Below are positions 23,443-30,966 of a stretch of DNA of 32,357 nucleotides, one piece after another. Where the stretch lies: contig SFOH01000018.1 of the NCBI GenBank assembly GCA_004552485.1, positions 1 through 32,357 on the forward strand, in the 5' to 3' direction. This stretch comes from Bacteroidales bacterium (GTDB lineage Bacteria; Bacteroidota; Bacteroidia; Bacteroidales; Muribaculaceae). Both the position numbers and the translations under genes were made by a program. Within the stretch, counting starts at the first letter, position 1; the number at the start of each line of letters is the position of its first letter. Below the pieces are notes generated by a model. The model saw only the letters and a list, made by a program, of their open reading frames with translations, ran no database searches and was not told the DNA's origin.

Positions 23443-24698
23443 TTGGAGACTGAGCCGGCCATGAGAATCGCTCCGGTTGAAATATGCCGGATAATATAGA
23501 AGAACGGACGGTTTACATTCATTGTAACGAACGGAACGCCGGAACCGCCCTCGCCATTGAGAATATCAAGCTGATTACCGGTAACGGCAGAAGCCTTGGC
23601 TCCCTTCTCATCAAGCTTCATCGCCGTCTTGTGGATGAGATCGAAGGGCGACACTCCGGGCACGCCGACCGGACTAAAATCAGCAGCATTATATGCAGTC
23701 ACACCTATCCTACTGAGTATATCATTGTTCGTTTCAATGCTATATAACGTCTCAAAACGCGGCAAACTCAACTTAACATTGTAAATATTTACTGAGGCAT
23801 TCAGTTTCTTGCGGAGGTCAGCGTTCACGGCCACTGATGCTACGGAAACGCCCTCATCGGGAAGATACACCTCTAACCGAGCAGTGCCGTTACGGAAGGG
23901 AAGCTGCACCAACGCCACGCCGTCCTTGGCGGCATACATAAATTGTTTGTTGGCCTGCATCATCGCTACATCCTTGACGCCTCTCGTGCCGTTGAACGGC
24001 TCACGTACAGTGTTCTTGACGTCGAACGTCTCCGGCCACACGCCGTTGAAATACACGGCATTAACCGTCATAAAAGGCATTAATCTGTAATTCTCCCAAG
24101 GCCGATCAAGTATTGAGCTGATCATGCCTTTGGTCTTGTCCTTCACCCAACGGTTTATGATCTCTTTGGTGAGCGGTGAGTCAAAATCGGCCTTGTCGAC
24201 ATCGGCACTGAACACCTCGCTCATCATGGCGCGGAAGGCCTCGGGTGCTTCGTACTTCTGCGACAGCCACATCTTGTTGGCGACAAAGAGCTTAGCACCG
24301 TCCTCATTAGCGGGAAGATAGTCCATCAGCTTCTTTGACAGCGAATTCAGCGTTGCCAGGTCCTTAGCTCCCATTGCTTGCAGCAGCTGAGCGCGCAACT
24401 CGCCATCGGCGGTATTTGCCATCATGCTCAAAAAGATAGAGTAGCTTGTCGGCGACACAGAGAAATCCTCAGCATGGCGCACATCCTGAACTGCTGCAAT
24501 AAGTTTGTCGCCAAAGACATTTAGCTGTGTCACCTGCTGCTGTTCGGCCGCCGTCAGTGTCAGCGGCTTCACCTCGGCAGGCTCCTCGACAACGGGCTCC
24601 GTGGGAGTCTCCCGTTCTGCCACCACATCATCCGAGCACCCGGCAACAGCCAAGGTTGCGGCGGCACATGCCGTCCAAATAAAATTCTTATACCTCAT
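23430..24698 (-). CDS. Serpin lipoprotein (serine/cysteine protease inhibitor)
   Basis: A 422-residue serpin, a suicide inhibitor that traps proteases as a covalent complex. It has a lipoprotein signal with Cys21 in LAVAGC. The following SDD resembles the Bacteroidetes surface-export signal, so it probably sits on the cell surface. Serpin core motifs are FSVSPTSYSIFLSMM, MTVNAVYFNGVWPETFD and the C-terminal NRPFFYIIRHISTGAILMAG. The reactive loop begins DEKGAKASAVTG (363-374), whose small hinge residues suggest an inhibitory type. Counting 17 residues from Glu364 gives Leu380-Asn381 as P1-P1'. The loop is about 7 residues longer than in antitrypsin. It lies 50 bases after a C10 protease gene on the same strand, suggesting it protects the cell from that or host proteases. 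Confidence 0.9.
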   Translation of the reverse strand: MRYKNFIWTACAAATLAVAGCSDDVVAERETPTEPVVEEPAEVKPLTLTAAEQQQVTQLNVFGDKLIAAVQDVRHAEDFSVSPTSYSIFLSMMANTADGELRAQLLQAMGAKDLATLNSLSKKLMDYLPANEDGAKLFVANKMWLSQKYEAPEAFRAMMSEVFSADVDKADFDSPLTKEIINRWVKDKTKGMISSILDRPWENYRLMPFMTVNAVYFNGVWPETFDVKNTVREPFNGTRGVKDVAMMQANKQFMYAAKDGVALVQLPFRNGTARLEVYLPDEGVSVASVAVNADLRKKLNASVNIYNVKLSLPRFETLYSIETNNDILSRIGVTAYNAADFSPVGVPGVSPFDLIHKTAMKLDEKGAKASAVTGNQLDILNGEGGSGVPFVTMNVNRPFFYIIRHISTGAILMAGSVSNING

Positions 24699-24706
24699 AG
24701 TCAGTG

Positions 24707-24740
24707 AATTGATTGTTGTTTATAATTGATTGTTGTCTAT
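24707..24740. repeat. Two tandem 17-base repeats between protease and serpin genes
   Basis: AATTGATTGTTGTTTAT (24707-24723) is followed directly by AATTGATTGTTGTCTAT (24724-24740), 16 of 17 identical. They fill most of the 50-base gap, just upstream of the serpin start codon on the minus strand. Confidence 0.85.
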
Positions 24741-24748
24741 AAATTAAC

Positions 24749-26074
24749 TCATTTTCGTTTAATCACATATCCTTCAAGTTCGTCCTTAAAATTATATCTT
24801 GACTTGACGAACGACGGCTCAGTTGTTCCCTCATCGGATTCAAACACATTTTCAAGGAAAAAGCCATTACTATTTCCTCCCCATCCCCAATTGAAATGAA
24901 CATAATGTCGCTCCTCTTTTTCAATGTCACGTGATTCATACTCTCCTGTTTTAGGATTATACGTATAATAGATATTAATTATTCGAGTTAAACAAAATGT
25001 CGCATCCGCGACCCAACAATGGCCCACATAGTCAAATTGTCCATTTGGATACGGTATAAACGCCTTTCCTCTTACCATAGCTACGTCATCTCCCAAAAAT
25101 TCGTACAGTCTTCTTGGTGAGACTGATTCATATCCATACTCAGGTAATAACGCAACGACATGACTTACACCACTAAATGTGTTTGCACCCGTTGAGTTAT
25201 TTTGCGGATCGTCAGGGGTACCATTGTATATAGCATTTACAAGTACGCCCATCTGCCTTACAAGCGCTCCAATCTGTATATGATATTCCATTGAAGAGCA
25301 TCCATTAAGATGAAGTTGTATCTTAAGGTCAAACGGCTTATATGTTTCACTCGATTTCTTATGTTTGATAATTTCGGTCCAATTGGGATTCAATGTATCA
25401 TAAGGACGGCCATCAAAAGTTAGAGGTAATGACAGTTCTGGTTTTATTGCTGTAAGAACTTGTGCCATTGCTACGGGCACGCAACCTGCAACAAGATTTG
25501 GCGCGAACATATTTTCAGGCCATCTCTGATTCCACTCAACCGGCACTTTTGGACGCCAACTTCCTGACGTCATATAAGTCGTATCCCTCTTTTCTGCCAT
25601 AAGGAAATCCTCCGACGAAGATGAGATCGTCTTCTTTGGAACATTGGAAGAATATTTTTTGGCATATTCCATGAATATTTCAAAGCCTTTGTTTTTCCCG
25701 GCTATACTTTCCTGATAATTACCTTTGTCTATTATTGCTAAAATAGGCTCAACTGCCTTATTTGCAGACACAATCATAAAGCCTTCATTATCTGCAAAAT
25801 CAACAGCATACATAAGTGTATCTGAGACTCCACGAGACTCAGTTCCTTGTATCACGGATATTGAATTACCGCCAACAGTTCTCCCCTCTGAACGGGAATC
25901 GTTCTCTCCTGTCGCATTACAATACTGGGCAGCTATAGCAAGTGCTTCTGCCGGTGTACGTATTTGAACTTCTTGGCTTTCACCTTCATCATTCAATGGA
26001 ACAACCGGTTCTTCACGATTTGTGCAACCACACAGCAACAATACATTTGCTAAAGTTAAAATAAATATTTTCAT
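24749..26074 (-). CDS. C10-family cysteine protease (streptopain/SpeB-like) lipoprotein
   Basis: A 441-residue secreted papain-fold protease. It has a lipoprotein signal (LLLCGC, Cys17). The C10 prodomain spans about 35-160, with RTPAEALAIAAQYCN and EGFMIVSANKAVEPILAI. In the catalytic domain Cys198 is in AGCVPVAMAQVL and His352 in YVGHCWVADA. Their spacing of 154 is close to the 148 of SpeB. The HFNWGWGGNSNGFF motif follows. The C-terminus ends EGYVIKRK, with no type IX sorting domain, unlike interpain of Prevotella. Base composition is AT-rich: two sampled 60-base lines gave 43% and 45% GC against 65% in porP, pointing to acquisition by transfer. It is the first gene of a pair with the serpin and has duplicated promoters. 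Confidence 0.92.
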   Translation of the reverse strand: MKIFILTLANVLLLCGCTNREEPVVPLNDEGESQEVQIRTPAEALAIAAQYCNATGENDSRSEGRTVGGNSISVIQGTESRGVSDTLMYAVDFADNEGFMIVSANKAVEPILAIIDKGNYQESIAGKNKGFEIFMEYAKKYSSNVPKKTISSSSEDFLMAEKRDTTYMTSGSWRPKVPVEWNQRWPENMFAPNLVAGCVPVAMAQVLTAIKPELSLPLTFDGRPYDTLNPNWTEIIKHKKSSETYKPFDLKIQLHLNGCSSMEYHIQIGALVRQMGVLVNAIYNGTPDDPQNNSTGANTFSGVSHVVALLPEYGYESVSPRRLYEFLGDDVAMVRGKAFIPYPNGQFDYVGHCWVADATFCLTRIINIYYTYNPKTGEYESRDIEKEERHYVHFNWGWGGNSNGFFLENVFESDEGTTEPSFVKSRYNFKDELEGYVIKRK

Positions 26075-26201
26075 GGATTTTTGTTTTATTAATTTAGGAA
26101 ATCAAGGTTATAAAATATGCTAACATTCCAACATAAAAACTATAGCATTAAACTTCTTGCTAATAATTTAGATAAGAAAGACTATTAAATCTTTAACATC
26201 G

Positions 26202-26233
26202 CAAATATATGCATTATTTTTCAATTTAACAAA
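26202..26233 (-). promoter_or_regulatory. Proximal promoter of the C10 protease-serpin pair
   Basis: On the minus strand, TTTG (26230-26233), 20 bases, TATATTTG (26202-26209): an exact Bacteroidetes consensus pair. The leader to the ATG at 26074 is about 120 bases and AT-rich. Confidence 0.8.
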
Positions 26234-26283
26234 AAAATACAAATCAAATTCATCCAATCTGCGAATCGAATCCGTTAACATCG

Positions 26284-26315
26284 CAAAGATAAGACATTTT
26301 CTTCAATTTAACAAA
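26284..26315 (-). promoter_or_regulatory. Distal promoter of the C10 protease-serpin pair
   Basis: On the minus strand, TTTG (26312-26315), 20 bases, TATCTTTG (26284-26291): also an exact match, lying 82 bases upstream of the proximal promoter with identical internal spacing. Confidence 0.8.
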
Positions 26316-26323
26316 AAAATACA

Positions 26324-26528
26324 CTTTTCTGCTAAAAAACAACAATTACTCTTTACCGGCGCCACCTCACCCGCTATTTCTGCGAGAAAAACCCCTCCGG
26401 AAAGAACCACACAATAAAAAGCGTAGTCCCTGCGTTATTATAATTTAAGGAGAGTCATGCGTGGCTGATTAAGGCCATGATGCGCGGCTCCAACGTAAAG
26501 CCATCATTTGCAACAGGAAAATTTATTG
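26324..26528. other. Divergent upstream region of porT
   Basis: GC rises from the AT-rich promoter area to normal. No exact TAnnTTTG is found on the plus strand. An imperfect direct repeat (ATGCGTGGCT near 26457 and ATGCGCGGCT near 26479) is seen. The porT promoter must lie here but is not evident. A GGAAAATT before the ATG may aid initiation. Confidence 0.4.
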
Positions 26529-27260
26529 ATGAACAGACTGATATACATCATTGTAGGTATCATCACGCTTATTGCCTCAGCGGTGCCGGCCACCGTTCAG
26601 GCACGCGACTTCAATGACAAGCTGCTGAACCGCCCCTACGCCGACAACCGCCGCTGGCACCTGGGCTTCTCCGTGGGCACCTTTGTCCAGGACCTCAAGT
26701 TCGTGCACAACGGCATGGTCACCGAAGACGGCGAGAGCTGGTACATGGACCAGCCCTCCTATTCCCCCGGTTTCTGCGTTAACGGCCTCTTCGACCTGCG
26801 CCTCAACAGCTACTTCAACCTACGTCTCACCCCGGGAATGTACTTCGGCAACCGCGACGTGAAATTCGTGGACGTCAACAATCCCGAGAACACCGAGCGC
26901 CAGAACATCAAGAGCGCCTACGTCGTGGCCCCGCTCGACCTGAAATACAGCGCCATGCGCCTGCGCAACATCCGCCCGTACGTCACCACCGGCTTCATGG
27001 CCGCCTTCGACGTCAGCAAGAAACGCTCTGATTTCTTACAGCTCAAGAGCACCGATATGTACTGGACCATCGGCTTCGGCTGCGACCTCTACCTGCCCTA
27101 CTTCAAGCTCATCCCCGAGCTGAAATTCTGCCTCGGCCTCACCGACGTGCTCCGCAAAGACCGCCCCGACCTGGTCGACGACCCCGGCAAGCTGAAGTAC
27201 ACCCAATCGCTGAAAAAGGCAACGTCGAAGATGTTTGTCCTCACCTTTTATTTCGAATAA
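26529..27260 (+). CDS. porT: PorT/SprT-like type IX secretion outer-membrane barrel protein
   Basis: A 243-residue protein with a signal peptide (MNRLIYIIVGIITLIASAVP, then VQA). It has an eight-strand-type beta-barrel pattern: RWHLGFSVGTFVQDLKF, NSYFNLRLTPGMYFGNRDVKF, YVVAPLDLKYSAMRLRNIRP and a C-terminal MFVLTFYFE ending in Phe-Glu. Length and the LRLTPG...F, PLDLKYSA and RPYV stretches fit PorT/SprT, an outer-membrane protein needed for type IX secretion. The location, 2 bases before porP, supports this. The start is the ATG at 26529; an in-frame TTG at 26508 would give a less normal signal peptide. An unrelated porin-family barrel is the main alternative. Confidence 0.72.
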   Translation: MNRLIYIIVGIITLIASAVPATVQARDFNDKLLNRPYADNRRWHLGFSVGTFVQDLKFVHNGMVTEDGESWYMDQPSYSPGFCVNGLFDLRLNSYFNLRLTPGMYFGNRDVKFVDVNNPENTERQNIKSAYVVAPLDLKYSAMRLRNIRPYVTTGFMAAFDVSKKRSDFLQLKSTDMYWTIGFGCDLYLPYFKLIPELKFCLGLTDVLRKDRPDLVDDPGKLKYTQSLKKATSKMFVLTFYFE

Positions 27261-27262
27261 TC

Positions 27263-28252
27263 ATGCGTCGCATTCTCCTGATACTCACCCTCTTGCTCAC
27301 GCTAGTCTGTCTATCTGCCGCCGCGCAGACCGACGCCCAGTTCTCGCAGTACTACGAGGTTCCAACCTATTATAACCCGGCTGCCGTGGGCCGCACCGAC
27401 TTCCTCAGCATCCACGGCGGCGGACGCATGCAGTGGGTGGGCGTGAAAAATGCGCCCAAGAGCTTCCTGCTCAGCGCCGACATGCCCTTCAAAGTCTTCG
27501 GCAAACGCATCGGCGCCGGCATCGTCATGGGCCAGGAGAGCATCGGCCTCTACAAAACCCTCACCCTCGACGCCCAGCTCGGCTACAAGTTCAAGAAATG
27601 GGGCGGAGAGTTCACCGCCGCCGTCCAGCTCGGCATGTACGACCAGTCGTTCAAGGGCACCGAAGTAGTCCTCCCCGATGACGACGACTACCACCAGGGC
27701 ACCGACGACGGCATCCCCACCCAGGACCTCCACGGCACCGCCTTCGACATCGGCGCCGGCCTTTGGTACGAGCACCGCCACTGGTGGGCCGGCGTCTCGT
27801 GCACGCACATCACCTCCCCCACCGTATCGCTCAACTCCGGCGAAGGCGGCACCGGCGGAAGCTCCGACACTCAGAACATTTATTCCTTCAAGGCCGGACG
27901 TGTCGTTTATTTTATGGCTGGAGGCAATATTCCCCTGAAAAATACGTTATTTGAAGTGATGCCGTCCGTGCTTGTCAAGTCCGACTTCACCTTCACCACA
28001 GCAGAAGTCACCGCCCGCGCACGCTACCGCAAATTCCTGAGCTTCGGCCTGGGCTACCGCTACGATGACGCCGTCTCGGCAACCATCGCTGCCGAGTTCA
28101 AGAATTTCTACGTGGGCTACACCTACGACTACCCCACCTCCTCCATCGCCAAAGCCTCGAGCGGAAGCCATGAGATTATGGTGGGCTATCGCATGAAACT
28201 GAACCTCGGCGACAAAAACCGCAACCGCCACAAGAGCATCCGCCTCATGTGA
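27263..28252 (+). CDS. porP: PorP/SprF-family type IX secretion outer-membrane protein
   Basis: A 329-residue outer-membrane protein. A signal peptide (MRRILLILTLLLTLVCLSAAAQ) leads into the family hallmark TDAQFSQYYEVPTYYNPAAV-type start and GGGRMQWVGVKNAPKSF. Beta-barrel strands continue to the C-terminus. PorP binds the secretion machinery in P. gingivalis, and SprF-type relatives attach particular cargo to the motor. Here it sits directly before porK, the standard porPKLMN order. It starts 2 bases after the porT stop, so the two are co-translated or at least co-transcribed. Confidence 0.93.
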   Translation: MRRILLILTLLLTLVCLSAAAQTDAQFSQYYEVPTYYNPAAVGRTDFLSIHGGGRMQWVGVKNAPKSFLLSADMPFKVFGKRIGAGIVMGQESIGLYKTLTLDAQLGYKFKKWGGEFTAAVQLGMYDQSFKGTEVVLPDDDDYHQGTDDGIPTQDLHGTAFDIGAGLWYEHRHWWAGVSCTHITSPTVSLNSGEGGTGGSSDTQNIYSFKAGRVVYFMAGGNIPLKNTLFEVMPSVLVKSDFTFTTAEVTARARYRKFLSFGLGYRYDDAVSATIAAEFKNFYVGYTYDYPTSSIAKASSGSHEIMVGYRMKLNLGDKNRNRHKSIRLM

Positions 28253-28308
28253 CCCCCCGGAAAGCATCACCACGGAATAATAAAGAACACAACACCAATC
28301 AACAAGAT

Positions 28309-29757
28309 ATGAAACGTAACAACATACTGCTCAGCTTTGTAGCCGGCGCCACCCTGGTGCTGGCCGTGTCATGCGCAACCGGCGGCTCCGGCTCGGCCGG
28401 CGGCGAGGTGACAGGCATAGGCGGCGGCTCATGGGCCGAGCCTACCCCCTACGGCATGGTCCTCGTTGACCGCGGCTCCATGAAAGTGGGTCCCGCCGAG
28501 GCTGACTCGCTCTGGAACCTCGAGGCCTCCGCACGCGGAATCAGCGTCGACGGTTTCTGGATGGACGAGACCGAAATCACCAACGGCAAATACAAACAGT
28601 TTGTCTTCTGGGTGCGCGACTCAATCATCCGCGAGCGTCTCGCCGACCCCGCATACGGCGGCAACGAAGACTTCAAAATCACCGAAGACCGCGAAGGCAA
28701 CCCCGTCAAGCCCCACCTCAACTGGAACAAGGCAATTCCCTGGCGTAATCCCAACGAGGACGAGCTCCGCGCCATCGAGAGCGTCTACCGCACCAACCCC
28801 ATCACCGGCGTGCGCGAGCTCGATGCCACCCAACTCAACTATGTCTACGAGATCTACAACCACACGGAGGCCGCCAAGCGCAAAAACCGCCTGGACCCCC
28901 GCACCCGCGAGTACAACACCGACCGCCCCGTGCCCACCGCCGTGCCCGTCATCTCTAAAGACACCGCCTACTTCAACGACGAGGGCGACATCGTCCGCGA
29001 GACCATCACCCGCGGCCTCACCGGCCCCTACGACTTCCTGAACACCTACATCGTCAACGTCTACCCCGACACCACCGCCTGGGTCAACGACTTCGAGAAC
29101 TCCTACAACGAACCCTACGTGCGCATGTACTTCAGCCACGGCGGCTACTCTGACTATCCCGTCGTGGGCGTCAGCTGGGAGCAGGCCAACGCTTTCGCAA
29201 ACTGGCGCACCGACTACCTGCGCCGCTCGCTGGGCCGCGAGGGCATCTACGTCGAGCCCTACCGCCTCCCCACCGAGGCCGAGTGGGAGTATGCCGCACG
29301 CGCCGGCGAGAGCGGCAACAAATATCCCTGGGAGGGCGACCTCACCATGAGCGACGACAAGGGCTGCTTCTACGCCAACTTCAAGCCCCAGGAGGGCAAC
29401 TTCGTCAAGGACGGACACGTAATCACCTCGCGCGTCGGCACTTACGCCCCCAATGACTTCGGCCTCTACGACATGGCCGGCAACGTCAGCGAGTGGACCT
29501 CCACGGCCTACACCGAGAGCGTCGGCCGCCTCCAGAACGACCTCAACCCCCAGTACACCTACAACGCCGCCAAGGAAGACCCCTACAAGCTCAAACGCAA
29601 AATCGTGCGCGGCGGCTCCTGGAAAGACGTCGCCCACAACATCCGCTCCGACCTCCGTATGTGGGAATACCAGAACGAACAGCGCTCTTACATCGGTTTC
29701 CGCTGCGTGCGCTCGCAGATTGGCTTCGCCCGCGGAACCAAGAAAGCCAAAAGATAA
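28309..29757 (+). CDS. porK: PorK/GldK type IX secretion ring lipoprotein
   Basis: A 482-residue lipoprotein. The signal with VLAVSC places the lipid on Cys22. The body is an FGE-sulfatase (SUMF1)-like fold: MVLVDRGSMKVG, FWMDETEITNGKYKQFV, YPVVGVSWEQANAFANWR, RLPTEAEWEYAARAG, DMAGNVSEWTS and RGGSWKD with GFRCVRS. It is a structural use of that fold; with PorN it forms the 50-nm-class ring under the outer membrane. Compared with enzymes, a large insert lies at about residues 130-260 (including NWNKAIPWRNPNEDE and ITRGLTGPYDFLN), usual for GldK. It lies 56 bases after porP. The ATG at 28309 is chosen for the lipoprotein signal. Confidence 0.95.
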   Translation: MKRNNILLSFVAGATLVLAVSCATGGSGSAGGEVTGIGGGSWAEPTPYGMVLVDRGSMKVGPAEADSLWNLEASARGISVDGFWMDETEITNGKYKQFVFWVRDSIIRERLADPAYGGNEDFKITEDREGNPVKPHLNWNKAIPWRNPNEDELRAIESVYRTNPITGVRELDATQLNYVYEIYNHTEAAKRKNRLDPRTREYNTDRPVPTAVPVISKDTAYFNDEGDIVRETITRGLTGPYDFLNTYIVNVYPDTTAWVNDFENSYNEPYVRMYFSHGGYSDYPVVGVSWEQANAFANWRTDYLRRSLGREGIYVEPYRLPTEAEWEYAARAGESGNKYPWEGDLTMSDDKGCFYANFKPQEGNFVKDGHVITSRVGTYAPNDFGLYDMAGNVSEWTSTAYTESVGRLQNDLNPQYTYNAAKEDPYKLKRKIVRGGSWKDVAHNIRSDLRMWEYQNEQRSYIGFRCVRSQIGFARGTKKAKR

Positions 29758-29862
29758 CCCCCTCCCCAACCAGCAACCATCACTCCGCTTACATAATCAA
29801 CCACCTACGGAGAAACGCCCGACCCCTGAGGCGCACCCTCTCCTAACCATCACCCACCAACC

Positions 29863-30837
29863 ATGAGCAAGAAAAGAAACAGAAAACGCTACCGCATCTC
29901 CTTTGGCCAGCGCTTTTTCAACTTCGCATATTCCATCGGCGCCGCTATCGTAATCTGGGGTGCACTCTTCAAAATCCTGCACCTCCCCGGCGGCAACACC
30001 CTGCTGTCCATCGGCATGGGCACCGAGGTGCTGATGTTCGTACTCACCGCCTTCGACCGTCCCCCTCGCGAATACAAGTGGGAGAAAGCCTTCCCCGACC
30101 TCGACAAGGATGACGACACCGAGAAAGCCGACGACGAGCTCATGGCCGACGCCACCGAGACCGAAGCCGCCGAAGACGCCGGCCTCGAAGCCGCCGACGT
30201 CGAAGAGGCTCCCGCAGGCCCCGCCGTCGCAGGCGGCATAGGCGGCGGAACAATCATCATTGGCGGAACCGGTGGCGCCACCTACGACCCCGCCGCAGCT
30301 TCTGCCGCCGCCGGCTCCCAGCCCGTCATCGTGGGCGCCACCTCAGCCGCCGGCCTCCGCGCCGACGCCTCCACCGAGGTCACCGCCGAGATGACATCAC
30401 TGGCCGACGAGATGCGCCGACTCCACGAGAGCACAGCCGCCCTCAACGCCGTCAGCGACACCCTCCTCAAGTCGTACAAAGCCATCACCGACAACTCCGA
30501 GGACATCACCCGCACCTCCGCCGGCTACGTCGAGCAGCTTTCCGACCTCAACCGCAACATCCAGGGCCTCAACACCATATACGAGATTCAGCTCAAGAGC
30601 ATCTCCTCCCAGCTCGACAGCATCGACCGTGTCAACCGCGGCATCAAGGACATCCGCGACATGTACGAGAAGAGCGCCGAGCAGAGCCAGCGCTACTGCC
30701 AGGAGACCGAGAAGATGGCCCGCTACATGCAGCAGCTCAACAAGGTCTACGAGAAGATGATCCACGCCATGACCGTCAACCCCATGATGGCCGCCGGCAT
30801 GGGCGCCTCCGCTGCAAACACCAACGACGAAGACTGA
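29863..30837 (+). CDS. porL: PorL/GldL type IX secretion motor subunit
   Basis: A 324-residue inner-membrane motor protein. It forms the stator-like pentamer that, with PorM, turns proton flow into mechanical work. Two membrane helices lie at the N-terminus (about 19-37 and 46-64). Lys37 is in LFKILHLPGG and Glu55 in GMGTEVLMFVLTAF, the buried charged residues expected of GldL. An acidic Ala/Glu/Asp stretch (about 78-125) and a Gly/Ala-rich stretch (about 126-175) then lead to a long cytoplasmic coiled coil (about 180-310), with MTSLADEMRRLHESTAALN and QQLNKVYEKMIHAM. Length resembles PorL (about 309) rather than the short GldL of Flavobacterium. It sits 105 bases after porK. Confidence 0.95.
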   Translation: MSKKRNRKRYRISFGQRFFNFAYSIGAAIVIWGALFKILHLPGGNTLLSIGMGTEVLMFVLTAFDRPPREYKWEKAFPDLDKDDDTEKADDELMADATETEAAEDAGLEAADVEEAPAGPAVAGGIGGGTIIIGGTGGATYDPAAASAAAGSQPVIVGATSAAGLRADASTEVTAEMTSLADEMRRLHESTAALNAVSDTLLKSYKAITDNSEDITRTSAGYVEQLSDLNRNIQGLNTIYEIQLKSISSQLDSIDRVNRGIKDIRDMYEKSAEQSQRYCQETEKMARYMQQLNKVYEKMIHAMTVNPMMAAGMGASAANTNDED

Positions 30838-30966
30838 CCTCACACCCCAACGTCAGCCCTCTCTTACAGTTAAGCTTTAATATAATCACCAAGAAACCCA
30901 AGGTCAGAAGCATGAGAACCGCGGCCCCGGAACCCGCCCGCTTCCCGTCTCTCGCCCACACCAACC

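Larger units (their letters stand above)
26193..26323. repeat. Duplicated 49-base promoter segment
   Basis: Copy 1 (26193-26241) and copy 2 (26275-26323) are 82 bases apart and match at 42 of 49 positions. They start TTAACATCGCAAA and end CAATTTAACAAAAAAATACA. Each copy carries one complete minus-strand promoter. Confidence 0.88.

Noticed and set aside
24749..26074. C10 protease as type IX secretion cargo
   Set aside because: The C-terminus lacks a sorting domain and the N-terminus is a lipoprotein signal, so nearness to the por genes is not evidence of being cargo.
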